64,000 nucleotides of DNA from Streptomyces sp. AV19 (GCF_015999245.1 NZ_JAEAMR010000003.1:63721-127720), one strand, 5' to 3'. Numbered from the stretch's first letter, positions 25,850 through 35,406 are shown. Notes: generated by a model from the letters alone, not told the origin. A program made the numbers and translations.

Positions 25850-27397
25850 TTATGAGCCTTCCCTGGCGTATTCGGGATTTGGAATCATGCTCCGGTGGAG
25901 ATAATTGATTTCGATTCCGGAACGCTCGGCGAGCTGGGTTTGCTTGTGCTGCTCGTCAGTAGTCACACCGGTATCGCCATCACGGGTCGTGACGACTATC
26001 GCTGGCCGCTCTTTTGAATCGATAGTTTTGTTCAGGGCAGCCCCCATGAGATCGCGGAACGTGCGTGGGTGGCCCCAGCAGATATAGCGTGTTGCGGCGC
26101 CGTTCGTGGCGTAACAATGCATGGGCTTCTCGCCGGTGGAGTCGGGTTTGACACTCCACTCTGGACCGCAGACTGATTTGACGATTTCGTCAGGCCCCCG
26201 GAATCGCATGACTGTGTACGGGGAATACTGTCCGAACCCCTCCTGGGCCCGGGCATACTCCTTCATCGCTACGTCTTTGATCCAGACACGCGCCTTTGCC
26301 TCTGTCATGAAGGATAGGAGAGTGCCACCCACCTCAGGATCTTCGACCCACTGGCGATACTGATTCGCCTTCTCCGAGTTGCCCAGAAAATCCCAATCCA
26401 GTTCGTGAGCTTGTCGATACAGCTCAAGCAGCAGCGTCTCGCGCGTTTCTGGAGGAAGGTGCGAAGCCCCCATGCGATCGATTTTTTCGACTTCTTCAAC
26501 AGATTCCGGACCGATTGACATGTCTGACGGGTTGGCCTGCGCCAACAGGCCCGTATGCTGCAGCATGAATAGCTGTCGACGTGTGCGAGATCGGAACTCA
26601 GTCTGGAGCTCAAGCCTCGGTCCGCGCTGTTCGCCTCTTATCTTTCGCCACCAATCCTCCTTGAGGTCGTTGGTCACGAAGAGTACGTCGCACTGCCTTC
26701 GCGACGCTTCGATCAGTAGCTGTTCCCATACCAAGTAGTCGCCCGCCCCAAGATCCCCATCCTTCTCTTGGTCCCGATATCCAGGGGGCTCCTTGGCTTG
26801 AGCTCTACGTTTAGCCTCCTTCAACGCGACTGTGTGATCACTCTCGGACATCGGAGGGCCGACCCTACCTGCGAGCACGGTAGAAAGCCTGGAAAGAAGT
26901 GCGTCTTGATTGGTGTCTCGGGCGTGCGGGATCGTATCGTTCTCCGCCTGCTCTTGGACCACCTTGCAGACTTTTTCGAATACCGATCTGAAGTGCCCTA
27001 TGATCTCGTCGCGACGTTCGTCCGGAAGGGCTGAACTCTTGGCCCAGACTGAGATGGCGTCTTTTGCGGTTCGCTCCGCCTTCATCAACAGTGCTTCGGC
27101 TTCTCTCGCACTGTCCCTCGGAGTGTTGAGCGTGGACTCGCGGTTCCGCCAGAACTCCACCAATGCCTGATGAGGTACCCAGAACCGCTCGCCCAGGGCC
27201 TCCATGATGGCGAGTAGCCCGTCCCGTGTTTCTTCGGTGTATCGGTACAGATTAAGCAAGACGTTGGCGTCGAAGACGACCATGCCGCGCCTCAGTACGC
27301 GACGGTAATCATCCGGCGAGGGCGTTCGATACCCTTCGAAGCCGTCAAATAGCCCATATCCGCCACCCACTGAAGTGCCGCCACCTGCTGACGTCAT
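25850..27397 (-). CDS. PIN-like nuclease with shared C-terminal domain
   Basis: A 515-aa two-part protein. The N-terminal half begins the PIN-like fold at VVFDANVLLNLYRY (Asp43) and continues with DVLFVTNDLKEDWW, matching the DUF4935 PIN-like family; PIN folds are usually metal-dependent RNases. The C-terminal ~210 residues are homologous to almost the whole of the next protein upstream (27444-28082): both contain YARAQEG, VKPDS.GEKP.HCYATNG, CWG.P.TFRDL and MIPNPEY. ATG 27397 follows GGGAGGGG. Third-codon positions are less GC-rich than in the flanks. It is the last gene of the defence operon and may be its toxic effector. Confidence 0.8.
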   Translation of the reverse strand: MTSAGGGTSVGGGYGLFDGFEGYRTPSPDDYRRVLRRGMVVFDANVLLNLYRYTEETRDGLLAIMEALGERFWVPHQALVEFWRNRESTLNTPRDSAREAEALLMKAERTAKDAISVWAKSSALPDERRDEIIGHFRSVFEKVCKVVQEQAENDTIPHARDTNQDALLSRLSTVLAGRVGPPMSESDHTVALKEAKRRAQAKEPPGYRDQEKDGDLGAGDYLVWEQLLIEASRRQCDVLFVTNDLKEDWWRKIRGEQRGPRLELQTEFRSRTRRQLFMLQHTGLLAQANPSDMSIGPESVEEVEKIDRMGASHLPPETRETLLLELYRQAHELDWDFLGNSEKANQYRQWVEDPEVGGTLLSFMTEAKARVWIKDVAMKEYARAQEGFGQYSPYTVMRFRGPDEIVKSVCGPEWSVKPDSTGEKPMHCYATNGAATRYICWGHPRTFRDLMGAALNKTIDSKERPAIVVTTRDGDTGVTTDEQHKQTQLAERSGIEINYLHRSMIPNPEYAREGS

Positions 27398-27443
27398 GTG
27401 ATGTTCCCCTCCCGATACATCTCCGCAGAACGGGCAATAGTGA

Positions 27444-28082
27444 TTAGGCGCCCATGGCAGGTTCTGTGTATTCGGGGTTCGGGATCATGGTGCGGTGAAG
27501 ATGTGTAATGCTGACAGAGCAGTGCTTTGTGATATCGACTTGGCGTTTGCGGTCAGCGGTAGAGATGTTCTCGCCATCTCGGGTGGCGATTACTATGGCC
27601 GGACGCTCCGTTGAACTGATGGCCTCATTGATGGCCGCCCAAACGAGATCACGGAAAGTTCCGGGGCGTCCCCAGCATACGTAGCGAGTAGATTCACCAT
27701 TGGTGGCGTAACAGTGGTTAGGTTTTTCTCCTATGGAGTCAGGCTTTACCGTCCAGCCGTCTCCGAATGCGGCTTGGACGATTTCACCCGCTCCACGGAA
27801 CCGGTTTACGGCATAGCGGGTGTAAAGACCGATCCCTTCCTGGGCGCGTGCGTATTCCTTCATGGGCACGTCTTTAATCCAGACTCGTGCGTCTTTCTCG
27901 GGGCCGTATGCGAGAAGGACGCCACCCACTTTGGGATCCTCGATCCAGCTACGATACTGAGCGGTCTTCTCGCCGTTGCTCAGGAACTCCCAGTCCAGGT
28001 TGTTGGCTTGCCTGTAGATCTCGTACACAAGGCGCTCGCGAACGGCTGCGGGGAGCTGCATGGGCGGCATTTGAGGCGTCAC
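27444..28082 (-). CDS. 212-aa protein, stand-alone copy of the PIN partner's C-terminal domain
   Basis: The start is GTG 28082, which overlaps the Mrr-helicase stop (GTGA), so translation is coupled. Nearly the full length aligns with the C-terminal half of the PIN-like protein next to it, with invariant blocks LDW.FL.N.EK..QYR.W, ARVWIKDV.MKEYARAQEG, HCYATNG and ERPAIV..TRDG. I do not recognise the domain. Conserved Cys, His, Asp and Arg residues could make a binding or catalytic site. Possible roles are an antitoxin-like partner or a sensor that heterodimerises with the PIN protein. Confidence 0.75.
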   Translation of the reverse strand: MTPQMPPMQLPAAVRERLVYEIYRQANNLDWEFLSNGEKTAQYRSWIEDPKVGGVLLAYGPEKDARVWIKDVPMKEYARAQEGIGLYTRYAVNRFRGAGEIVQAAFGDGWTVKPDSIGEKPNHCYATNGESTRYVCWGRPGTFRDLVWAAINEAISSTERPAIVIATRDGENISTADRKRQVDITKHCSVSITHLHRTMIPNPEYTEPAMGA

Positions 28083-29740
28083 TCCTGGGATGCGAGGGCG
28101 GCGGGGAACTGCAAGCGATGTTCGTCGTACGCTGTCTCGAGGCTGGCCGCGTCCTTGATCCACTCGTCCATGAGCGCGGCCACCCGCTGATCGCTGAAGA
28201 TGATCTTAGATGGGTTGACCTTCGGCAGTGTCTCGATTTCGCCATCGCCGTCCAGGGATCGCTTGAGATTGAGAGCGGCCGCGATGCGGCGGAGGTCACT
28301 GACGAAGTCCAGCACGGTGACGCGCTCCTTCCCCTCGCGCAGTCGGAGGCCACGGCCGAGTTGCTGCACGAAAATACGGCGAGAGTGCGTGACTCGGGCG
28401 AAGCAGAGGATGTTGACGTCGGGAACGTCTACGCCCTCGTTGAGGATGTCGACCGATGTGAGGATGGGGACTTCACCTGAGCGGAACGCCAGAAGACGGT
28501 TCTGACGTTCCCGCTTCGACAGGCCGGCATGGATGGCGGCGGCACCGGACCACAACGGAGAACGGCGCAGCAGATCGGCGAGGCGCTCGGTGTGTTCGAT
28601 GGTGCGGCAGAAGACGATGGCGCGAGGCTCTTCTGTCTTTGCCCAAGCTGCCGCGAGTTCGTCACGAACAGCCTCGTCTCGCTGGGGGAGGAAGAGTTTG
28701 GCGTTGAGCTCAGCGAGGCCGTAGTCGTGATCGCTGGCCTCACGCACGGTATCCCAGTCGACGTCGTCGACGAACAAGCGGTAGTCGACCTGCGCGAGGT
28801 AGCCGCGCCGCATGCCTTCTTCGATGCCAAGAGTGAAGCTGGGCTGACCAAGTTGATGAGTGATGTCATGTTTGTCGCCGCGCCATGGGGTCGCTGTAAC
28901 ACCAAGGTGGCGAGACTCGCGCAGGATGCTGAGCAACTCGTCGTACTGACCGTCTTCACCGATGTGGTGGGCCTCGTCGATCAAGACGAAATCTGGGCGG
29001 TAGCCGAAGCGTGCGGCTCCCAAAGCTGAACTAACGGTCGCACAAGTGAGCCCGGAGAGTTCGTTGGGTCGGCTGTCTCCTGTGAGGAGGCGTGTGGGTA
29101 CACCCTTGGGCAGGTGCCGCCAGAGTGCCCTTTCCAACTGTTGGACGAGGTCTTTCGCGTGAGCGACTACGAGAACCTTTCCTTCTGCGGTTCGGCGCAG
29201 ATGCTCGGCGATCACCTCACCGCCGACGACGGTCTTGCCCAGGCCGGTGGCGAGGATGAGCAGGGCGCGACCGGTCGCGTCGAGATCGGTGTTGATGGCT
29301 TCCAGGGCCCCGGTCTGGTAAGGCCGCAGGGTGACCTTTCCGAAGTGGTCAGGCAGGCGATCGAAGCTGGTGGAGAGATCAGTGCCTGCCCAGAGCATGA
29401 TCTTGGGGCCGAGGCGGGCGAGGTCGTTCGATCGCCGGCGGGCCTCTGGACTGAAGCGGGTGTTGGTGACCACTACGGCGTGGTGCGCGCGGTAGTGGTC
29501 ACGAGCCCGGGCGATTTCGTCTACAGCCTCGCTACCGACCGCGCCATTTCGTTTCCACTTGCATTGGAGCACCCAAGTCTCGCCCTTGAGCCGGGCCAGA
29601 ATATCGCCCCCCTGGTCGCCGGAGCCATCGATGTTGGAAACATCCGTGAAGCCCAGATGCCAAAGAAGTCGTTCGATCCGACGGGGGAATTGTAGTGGCC
29701 CGACGTCTAGCAGAGAGGCGGCAGTAAGGAACCCTGACAC
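28079..29740 (-). CDS. Mrr-type nuclease fused to SF2 helicase
   Basis: A 553-aa protein starting at GTG 29740. The N-terminus is an Mrr/PD-(D/E)XK restriction endonuclease domain with GSGDQGGDILAR and WVLQCKWKR (acidic residues near 42-46, Gln-x-Lys near 59-61). The DEAH helicase follows with ATGLGKT (Walker A), LIDEAHH (Walker B), VTATPWRGD (motif III) and QQLGRGLRLREGKE (motif VI). Such proteins cut and translocate DNA and occur in restriction-like systems. It starts 11 nt after the GHKL ATPase gene and overlaps the next gene. Confidence 0.9.
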   Translation of the reverse strand: MSGFLTAASLLDVGPLQFPRRIERLLWHLGFTDVSNIDGSGDQGGDILARLKGETWVLQCKWKRNGAVGSEAVDEIARARDHYRAHHAVVVTNTRFSPEARRRSNDLARLGPKIMLWAGTDLSTSFDRLPDHFGKVTLRPYQTGALEAINTDLDATGRALLILATGLGKTVVGGEVIAEHLRRTAEGKVLVVAHAKDLVQQLERALWRHLPKGVPTRLLTGDSRPNELSGLTCATVSSALGAARFGYRPDFVLIDEAHHIGEDGQYDELLSILRESRHLGVTATPWRGDKHDITHQLGQPSFTLGIEEGMRRGYLAQVDYRLFVDDVDWDTVREASDHDYGLAELNAKLFLPQRDEAVRDELAAAWAKTEEPRAIVFCRTIEHTERLADLLRRSPLWSGAAAIHAGLSKRERQNRLLAFRSGEVPILTSVDILNEGVDVPDVNILCFARVTHSRRIFVQQLGRGLRLREGKERVTVLDFVSDLRRIAAALNLKRSLDGDGEIETLPKVNPSKIIFSDQRVAALMDEWIKDAASLETAYDEHRLQFPAALASQE

Positions 29741-29751
29741 TTGGCACCTAT

Positions 29752-32091
29752 CTACGTGTTGTCAGTAATGAGATCGCGGGAGATCAGACGGCAGCTGATG
29801 CGAATCCTGGCCAGTTCTTCCACATCGAGTCGTGGGCGGTGCTGCTCGAGCAGCGCGAGATCGCTCAAGGGGTTGAGTAGACGCTCGACGACGAGTGCTT
29901 TCGCTTCAGGGTCACTCAGGGCCACGTATCCACGCTTGAAGACACTGCCATCGAGGAAAGCCTGAGGGGATTCCTGGATGATCCGAATCAGGGCGCTGGC
30001 CGGTGTGTAGCGGATAAATTCTCCGTTGGTGAGCGCGTCGTTCCAAGAGAACTCCCCTCCGGACTGGACCGCGAACTTGCGCTCAGCCATGGCTCGTTCG
30101 TCTTGTGTAAGCAGTAGCCAATGAATAGCGGGGTTCTCGGATACGGGCGACACCATGGACCCACGTACTTGGTCCAACAAGCGTTCTGATTCCTCTGCCA
30201 TCGCGGCGGGGGTCAGTCGAGGGCTTCCAGTCTGCGATTTGAGCTGGGCGATGATTTCCGTGAGAGGCATTGAGAGGCTGTTCGCCCGCACACGCATGTA
30301 CTCCGCCACCTCGACCAGGGCCAAGTCGCGGAGGTCGGCTCCGTTCTCTCTGAAGAGATGGTGTCCGGTGTCGAGGAAGACCTCCAGGCGCGGCGCACGG
30401 ATCATCGACACGACAACGGGGGCGGCGCGACCATCGTTCGTGACGAGTGCGTGGCCCCGGACCGCCCATGCCGCGAGCTCGATGCGGCCGAGTTCCTCGA
30501 GGTAGTAGTCGCCAGCCAAGTCCACGAGAGCCTCGGCGTTCCCGCGGTAGCGCTGGAGCCGTTGGTCCATCGTCTCGACGGGAGCGGCTTCTTCTTCACT
30601 CGCTTCACCCGGGGCGGCGGAGGCGGCACTCTGTGGGCTCGCTGACTCCGAAGCGTCCTGGTGGTTGAGGAGATCGGAATCGAAGCCCGGTAGGATTTCG
30701 TCGCTCTCAGGTGTCGCTTCCGCCGTTACAGGGTGGTCATGCTGGTAGGCGGCGCGGTACCAGACTTCGTCGTCCTGATAGTCGCGATCGCCCTTCCTCA
30801 TCAACTCAGCCCATACGAGGGCTTTGTCATGGAGCGCGTTACGGCCGTCCCCTGGAATTAGATAGTTCAATCCAGCGTCTTGGCGGCGGAATCCCGCGTA
30901 GAGCAAAGCGAGCGGACTACGGTTTTCCGGAAGACCCAGCCGCTTGGCGATCTTCGGGCGCAGAGGGCTGACCCCGCGGATCTCACGCAACACTTGGCGC
31001 CATTCGGCGGTCTCGAACTCGAAGGCCGTCTTCTGATAGTTGGGGGCGACGTGGTCACAGTGGATCTCGCCCACGATGCGGCCCATGGGAGTCTTCGAAT
31101 CGATTGGATACTCAAGTTCCGGTTCGGCGAGGCTGTCCTCGTCCTGCCAGTAGAAGACTCTCTTGTCCTTGAGTAGGATCTTTCGCCCGTTGCGAAGGAA
31201 GTCGACGCCGTAGTCAGTGCGGTGGAGGTATCGCTGAATACCGATCCATCCCCAGATCTTGCGTTCCCGGAGTTCTAGACGGTCTTGACCGCATTCCTCA
31301 CAAAATTCCGCGTCGGCCGAACTCCAATAGCCGCATACCATGCACGCCTTCTTGGCGCTCAGGTGGTGTTCGATGTGTTGGACGGCGTGGATATCGACGC
31401 CTTGGCGGGTGACCGTGCGTTTCTCGTCCCACACGCAAGGAAGGCGAGGCTTCACCTTCTTGCCGTTCAGCGTGAGCAGGAACCCTTTCGCATGGAGTAG
31501 GTAGCTGTAAACCTCTCCAAGCTTTTCCCTGATCACGTTTTGTGTCTGCGGGCGGCAGAGAGTCGCGTATTGCTCCTGTTTGAGGTCGCTAATCGTGATC
31601 GTGGTGCCGTGCTCGTCCGGGCTGCTCTTGGGCACCGAGCGGTAGGGCGCTTGGTATTGGGCTGAGTCCGCGATCTTCACCAGGTCCAGGGTCACCTCGA
31701 TCCAATGAGGGTCGCCAGCCCTGCTGGTGCGTACGGTGGTGCGTCGGCCAAGGCGCGCCGTGCTGATGTTGAAGCCCATGCCGAACAGGCCGAGCGATCC
31801 GTGTCGACTGTTACTCGTCCAGCCCGCGCTGATGGCGTTGGTCACGGCGTCCAAGCTCATGCCGCGCCCATTGTCCCGCACCGTAATCTCGGCGGTCGCG
31901 CGCTGCGAGTTGGCCGGCGGCAGGGAGATGGAGACAGAAGGTCGCTCGCCTGTGTCACCCGCGGCCTGGAACTCGTCGAAGGAATTGTCGATCAGCTCGG
32001 CCAGGCACTGCCAGTGCGAGAACTCGATGTCGCCGAGCACCCCGAGGATGCGGGGGTGCGGCGTGACATTGATGTACCGGTCCTGGGTCAT
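29752..32091 (-). CDS. MORC/MutL-like GHKL ATPase
   Basis: A 779-aa protein starting at ATG 32091. The N-terminal GHKL fold has the N box ELIDNSFDE (near Asn37), the DNGRGMS motif and GLFGMGFN (the lid Gly motif). A zinc ribbon follows at about 265-285 (ACMVCGYWS and FCEECGQD). The remaining ~480 residues include an acidic low-complexity stretch near the middle. Prokaryotic MORC-type ATPases are known in restriction-modification-like operons with DNA methylases, Vsr-like nucleases and helicases, which is exactly this context. ATP-dependent dimerisation on DNA is the expected activity. Confidence 0.85.
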   Translation of the reverse strand: MTQDRYINVTPHPRILGVLGDIEFSHWQCLAELIDNSFDEFQAAGDTGERPSVSISLPPANSQRATAEITVRDNGRGMSLDAVTNAISAGWTSNSRHGSLGLFGMGFNISTARLGRRTTVRTSRAGDPHWIEVTLDLVKIADSAQYQAPYRSVPKSSPDEHGTTITISDLKQEQYATLCRPQTQNVIREKLGEVYSYLLHAKGFLLTLNGKKVKPRLPCVWDEKRTVTRQGVDIHAVQHIEHHLSAKKACMVCGYWSSADAEFCEECGQDRLELRERKIWGWIGIQRYLHRTDYGVDFLRNGRKILLKDKRVFYWQDEDSLAEPELEYPIDSKTPMGRIVGEIHCDHVAPNYQKTAFEFETAEWRQVLREIRGVSPLRPKIAKRLGLPENRSPLALLYAGFRRQDAGLNYLIPGDGRNALHDKALVWAELMRKGDRDYQDDEVWYRAAYQHDHPVTAEATPESDEILPGFDSDLLNHQDASESASPQSAASAAPGEASEEEAAPVETMDQRLQRYRGNAEALVDLAGDYYLEELGRIELAAWAVRGHALVTNDGRAAPVVVSMIRAPRLEVFLDTGHHLFRENGADLRDLALVEVAEYMRVRANSLSMPLTEIIAQLKSQTGSPRLTPAAMAEESERLLDQVRGSMVSPVSENPAIHWLLLTQDERAMAERKFAVQSGGEFSWNDALTNGEFIRYTPASALIRIIQESPQAFLDGSVFKRGYVALSDPEAKALVVERLLNPLSDLALLEQHRPRLDVEELARIRISCRLISRDLITDNT

Positions 32092-32308
32092 GGCCAACCT
32101 TCGTCCGTGTCTCGAACCTGCTCCCAACGGGCGGATTCCAGATCTGACCCGCCAGCGGCACGGCGGACATGGCTGGCCCTGGCCGGGCGTGCGTGCTGAT
32201 CCTTCGCCCCCCCTGGGGCAACCCTAGTAGGTGGCACGGGCGCACGGGGCACGAAGATCATGGTCTCTGCACTCGATGACGGGATCACCCCTTATGTCCG
32301 ACTACTCC

Positions 32309-33091
32309 TCAGGTCCGGTGGGCGGTACCCCGTACGGTGGCGATGACGCGCTGAGCCACGTCTCCGGGGGCCTCGTGTTCCCAAGCGCGGATGACGGTCC
32401 AGCCCGCTTCTTCGAGGAGCCGCGTGGTCTCGATGTCCCGCCGCTGGTTGTTCTGGAACTTCTCGTTCCAGAACTCGGTGTTCCTGGTGGCTGGCCGATG
32501 ATGTTCGGGACAGACGTGCCAGAAGCAGCCATCGACGAAGACCACCACCTTTTGTTTGGGGAAGACGACATCCCCACTGCGGCGAAGCCCCTTGATCGGG
32601 CGTGCGTTCACGCGGTAGCGCAGACCCTCCCTATGCAGCAACGACCGCAACAGCATCTCCGGCTTGGTGTCCCTGCCTCTATTGCCTCGCATGGACGCGC
32701 GTACGGCCGGGGACGACGCCTTCGATCCCTTGGGCAGGGTTTCCTCCGCTAGCAGCCCCATGGCTCGAGCGCGCTCCCAGGCCGCGGCCAGATTGGCCGC
32801 GCGGGTAGCGTGTTCGACCTCGCCCAAGTAGACCTCTGGGGACTTGCTCCCGTCGCCCCAGCGCAACGTGGCCCGGATCCGCCGGGTCTTGGCGTAGAGC
32901 CTCAATGAGACAGAGGCATGCGCGAACCGTCCATCTCCGAGATCGACCAGACGCTGATGGCTGCCGCCGGCCGCCCGGTCTTGCTCAGCGGATTGGGCCG
33001 CGCGTGTCCTTCCCGGCCTTCCTTTCCACGCTCGGTCGGGAGGCGTTTTGTCGTTCCAGGGGTTCTGGGGCGACTTCGCCGTGCCGCTCAT
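32309..33091 (-). CDS. Vsr-type endonuclease
   Basis: A 260-aa protein whose C-terminal ~140 residues match very-short-patch repair endonucleases: MRGNRGRDTKPEMLLRSLLH, RRSGDVVF and VDGCFWHVCPEHH with the zinc and catalytic residues. The N-terminal ~115 residues are an extension rich in Arg. Vsr nicks T:G mismatches left by deamination of 5-methylcytosine. Its ATG overlaps the stop of the methyltransferase gene (ATGA), the usual dcm-vsr coupling. In this operon it may instead be the cutting subunit. Confidence 0.9.
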   Translation of the reverse strand: MSGTAKSPQNPWNDKTPPDRAWKGRPGRTRAAQSAEQDRAAGGSHQRLVDLGDGRFAHASVSLRLYAKTRRIRATLRWGDGSKSPEVYLGEVEHATRAANLAAAWERARAMGLLAEETLPKGSKASSPAVRASMRGNRGRDTKPEMLLRSLLHREGLRYRVNARPIKGLRRSGDVVFPKQKVVVFVDGCFWHVCPEHHRPATRNTEFWNEKFQNNQRRDIETTRLLEEAGWTVIRAWEHEAPGDVAQRVIATVRGTAHRT

Positions 33092-34398
33092 GAACCTCCT
33101 TCCGCCCTGTCGAGAGCCGCCGCTACGGCGTTGGCGAACACGGCTCCCAGCTTGACCGGGACCGCGTTACCGAGCTGCCGCATCTTCTCTCCTCGAGGGC
33201 CTTCCAGCTTCCAGCTGTCGGGAAAGGTCATGACGCGGGCGGTTTCCCGCACGGTCATGTAGCGGTGCTTGTACGTCCAGCCCGTGGGGGATTGGGGATC
33301 GCGATACCGCTCGTCGGTCAACATCACGGACTCGCCACCCGGCACACCGTGCACTCCCGCCTTGACGGTCTTCGCCGGACGATCCAGCGCGTTGGGGGTA
33401 TGGCCCTTGTAGATGCGGGCACCGGGCCAACCGATGTGGTCGGTAACTCCCCCCGCTCGGTACTCTTTGCGGTCCAGCCTGTCCCACGGGATCTTCGGAA
33501 GGGATTTGCCTTCGTTCTCATCGATGCCGGCGATCGCGTCGCGGAATGTCCGCCATGGCTGGAACTTCGGGTCTACTTCCAGCTTCTCCTTGGGAAGCCC
33601 CGCCATGACTTGATCGCGTACATCGCTGGGGACTGTGGGGTGGCGCCCCCAGTAAGAGTTGTCGATCATGGAGTTGATCAGTGCGTGCTCGTGATGCGTG
33701 GGCAACACGTCGTTCTTGAACCGCTCGATATCGACCCCGAGGTCGGCGCGGAAGGCGACGATGATTATGCGGTGCCTGATCTGGGGGACGCCGTAGTCCG
33801 CCGCGTTGACCCTCGTCATCACGACTTCGTAGCGTGTGGATGGATCAGAAGCGGGCTTCTCCCGCGCTACCCGCAGGTAGGCGTCGTGCTCCTGCCAGGT
33901 GGCGTCCGGGTCACGCAACTCGAACGGCATCTCCATCTCACGCAGGATGTAGTCCAGGTACGGCTTGAATGAGGGGCGCGTGAGCCCCTTGACGTTCTCG
34001 CAGATAACGGCCTTGGGCTGGATCTGGCGCATCGCCTTGAACATCTGCGGGAACATGTTCCGCTTGTCCTCGTCCCCCTTCGCGACGCCGCCGAGGCTGA
34101 ACGGCTGACATGGTGGGCCGCCGGCGAGCACGTCGACCTTGCCGTGCAGGTAGCGCATGTCGAGGTCCTGTACGTCGCCCTCCACGAGGGGCCAGGGCTC
34201 CCCCGGTTCGGGGATCGCTTCGCTGTCGCCCCGCGGCTTCGCGCCGTTGGCCTGCAAGGTCTGGCAGGCACGCTTCGCGAATTCGTTGAACAGCAGTGGC
34301 CGGAAGCCCGCGCTGTGGACGGCCATCGCCAAGCCGCCCGCGCCAGCGAACAGCTCAACACCGGTACGACTTTTTGACTCTTCCCGCAGCTCAGACAT
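33088..34398 (-). CDS. DNA (cytosine-5) methyltransferase
   Basis: A 436-aa C5 methyltransferase. Motif I is ELFAGAGGLAMA, motif IV holds the catalytic Cys97 in GGPPCQPFSLGG, motif VI is ICENVKG, motif VIII is PQIRHR and motif X is LGNAVPVKLGAVFANAV. The target-recognition region lies between VIII and IX. ATG 34398 is the first gene of the operon. Self-methylation would mark host DNA for the Vsr, ATPase and Mrr-helicase proteins encoded downstream. Confidence 0.94.
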   Translation of the reverse strand: MSELREESKSRTGVELFAGAGGLAMAVHSAGFRPLLFNEFAKRACQTLQANGAKPRGDSEAIPEPGEPWPLVEGDVQDLDMRYLHGKVDVLAGGPPCQPFSLGGVAKGDEDKRNMFPQMFKAMRQIQPKAVICENVKGLTRPSFKPYLDYILREMEMPFELRDPDATWQEHDAYLRVAREKPASDPSTRYEVVMTRVNAADYGVPQIRHRIIIVAFRADLGVDIERFKNDVLPTHHEHALINSMIDNSYWGRHPTVPSDVRDQVMAGLPKEKLEVDPKFQPWRTFRDAIAGIDENEGKSLPKIPWDRLDRKEYRAGGVTDHIGWPGARIYKGHTPNALDRPAKTVKAGVHGVPGGESVMLTDERYRDPQSPTGWTYKHRYMTVRETARVMTFPDSWKLEGPRGEKMRQLGNAVPVKLGAVFANAVAAALDRAEGGS

Positions 34399-34935
34399 TG
34401 TGAAAGCATACCGCGGAAATCGCGATCATCAAGCCTTGATGGGGGAGAAGGTTCCTTTGATCTATGGGTGACTCGGGATGGTTCAGGTGGCGTACGCCTT
34501 GACCTGCACTTCGATCCCGTACGGCAGCTGAGGCGAGGCGCCGCCGCAGAGCGCGATGATCCCGTTGTCCTGGTGCTGCGGCACCCCACCCAAGGCGGCA
34601 TCATGTCCAGCGCGCCGTCGGGGCACCCCGCGGGCCAGAAGGCGCGGACCGCACTCACCCCCGTCCCGCCTCGGTGTTAAGCCAGTGGCAGGAAGGGATG
34701 CACGAAAAGCTCGCCCTCGACACTCCCCGCTAAGATCAAAGTCGACTCTGGGACTGGCACGGTGAACCGATCCCATACCTGTTCGGGACGAACCCCTGGG
34801 CAGCCTCCCTGTCGTACTCGCCTCCAGCCGCCTTGCTCGGCGCCGGCGCCGCCAATCTCCAGACCTGCGGCCGACTGATCAACTACGACGGGCCCTGGGA
34901 CCTTCAAGCCGGTGCTGGGCGAACTTCGGTGGCGG
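34399..34935. other. gene-poor stretch with helicase remnant
   Basis: No intact gene is supported between the methyltransferase and the next small gene. It must contain the defence operon promoter. On the minus strand a short open frame (34483-34776) has no recognisable product. Confidence 0.5.
34740..34930 (+). pseudogene. remnant of SNF2-type helicase C-terminal domain
   Basis: One plus-strand frame reads ...GAGAANLQTCGRLINYDGPWDLQ..., which resembles motif V-VI of SNF2 helicases (GLNLQ..R.LINYDLPWNP). No start or upstream helicase motifs survive and the frame ends soon after, so it looks like a decayed fragment, perhaps of an older defence gene. Confidence 0.4.
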
Positions 34936-35406
34936 TCACCAGCGGTCCGCCGGGTAGACGGTGACGGTTGCGCGCTCCGCGTACGGGGACCGTGGCCGGT
35001 CGGCGGCCTCCCGCTCGGCAGCGCGCTGCTCCTCGAATGCGGCGGCCCGCTCCCTGCACTGTTTGCGCCAGGCGGCGGCGCGGCGCTCCATCTCCCATTG
35101 GGCTCGGCGCTGCCGCGTGTTGTAGGTCGGGCCTTCCGGCGCAGCGGCCGGTGGAGGCGTGGGCGGAGGTTCGGGCATCGGTGGCTGCCCCCGCATGCCG
35201 GACTCCTGCCACCGGTGGCACGCCTCCTCGTGCCGGCGGCGCCGTGCCACCAAGACGAGCTGTTGGTCCCGCGCAGACGGTGCGCGCAGGAACAGGACGG
35301 ACTCGGCCTTCGGCGGGGGCAGGAGGTCACGCACCCGTGCGACCGCCTGCGTGGCCTTGTCGATCTGGGCGATGGCAGCCTGCGCGGCCTGCTGACGACG
35401 ACCCAT
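34936..35406 (-). CDS. 156-aa phage-type hypothetical protein
   Basis: A basic, helical protein starting at ATG 35406 behind AAAGGGGG. The N-terminal half (QQAAQAAIAQIDKATQAVARVRDLLPPPK) and the C-terminal half (QRRAQWEMERRAAAWRKQCRERAAAFEEQRAAEREAA) are predicted coiled coils separated by a Pro-rich hinge. Composition and position suggest a phage or plasmid accessory protein. No family is recognised. Confidence 0.65.
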   Translation of the reverse strand: MGRRQQAAQAAIAQIDKATQAVARVRDLLPPPKAESVLFLRAPSARDQQLVLVARRRRHEEACHRWQESGMRGQPPMPEPPPTPPPAAAPEGPTYNTRQRRAQWEMERRAAAWRKQCRERAAAFEEQRAAEREAADRPRSPYAERATVTVYPADRW

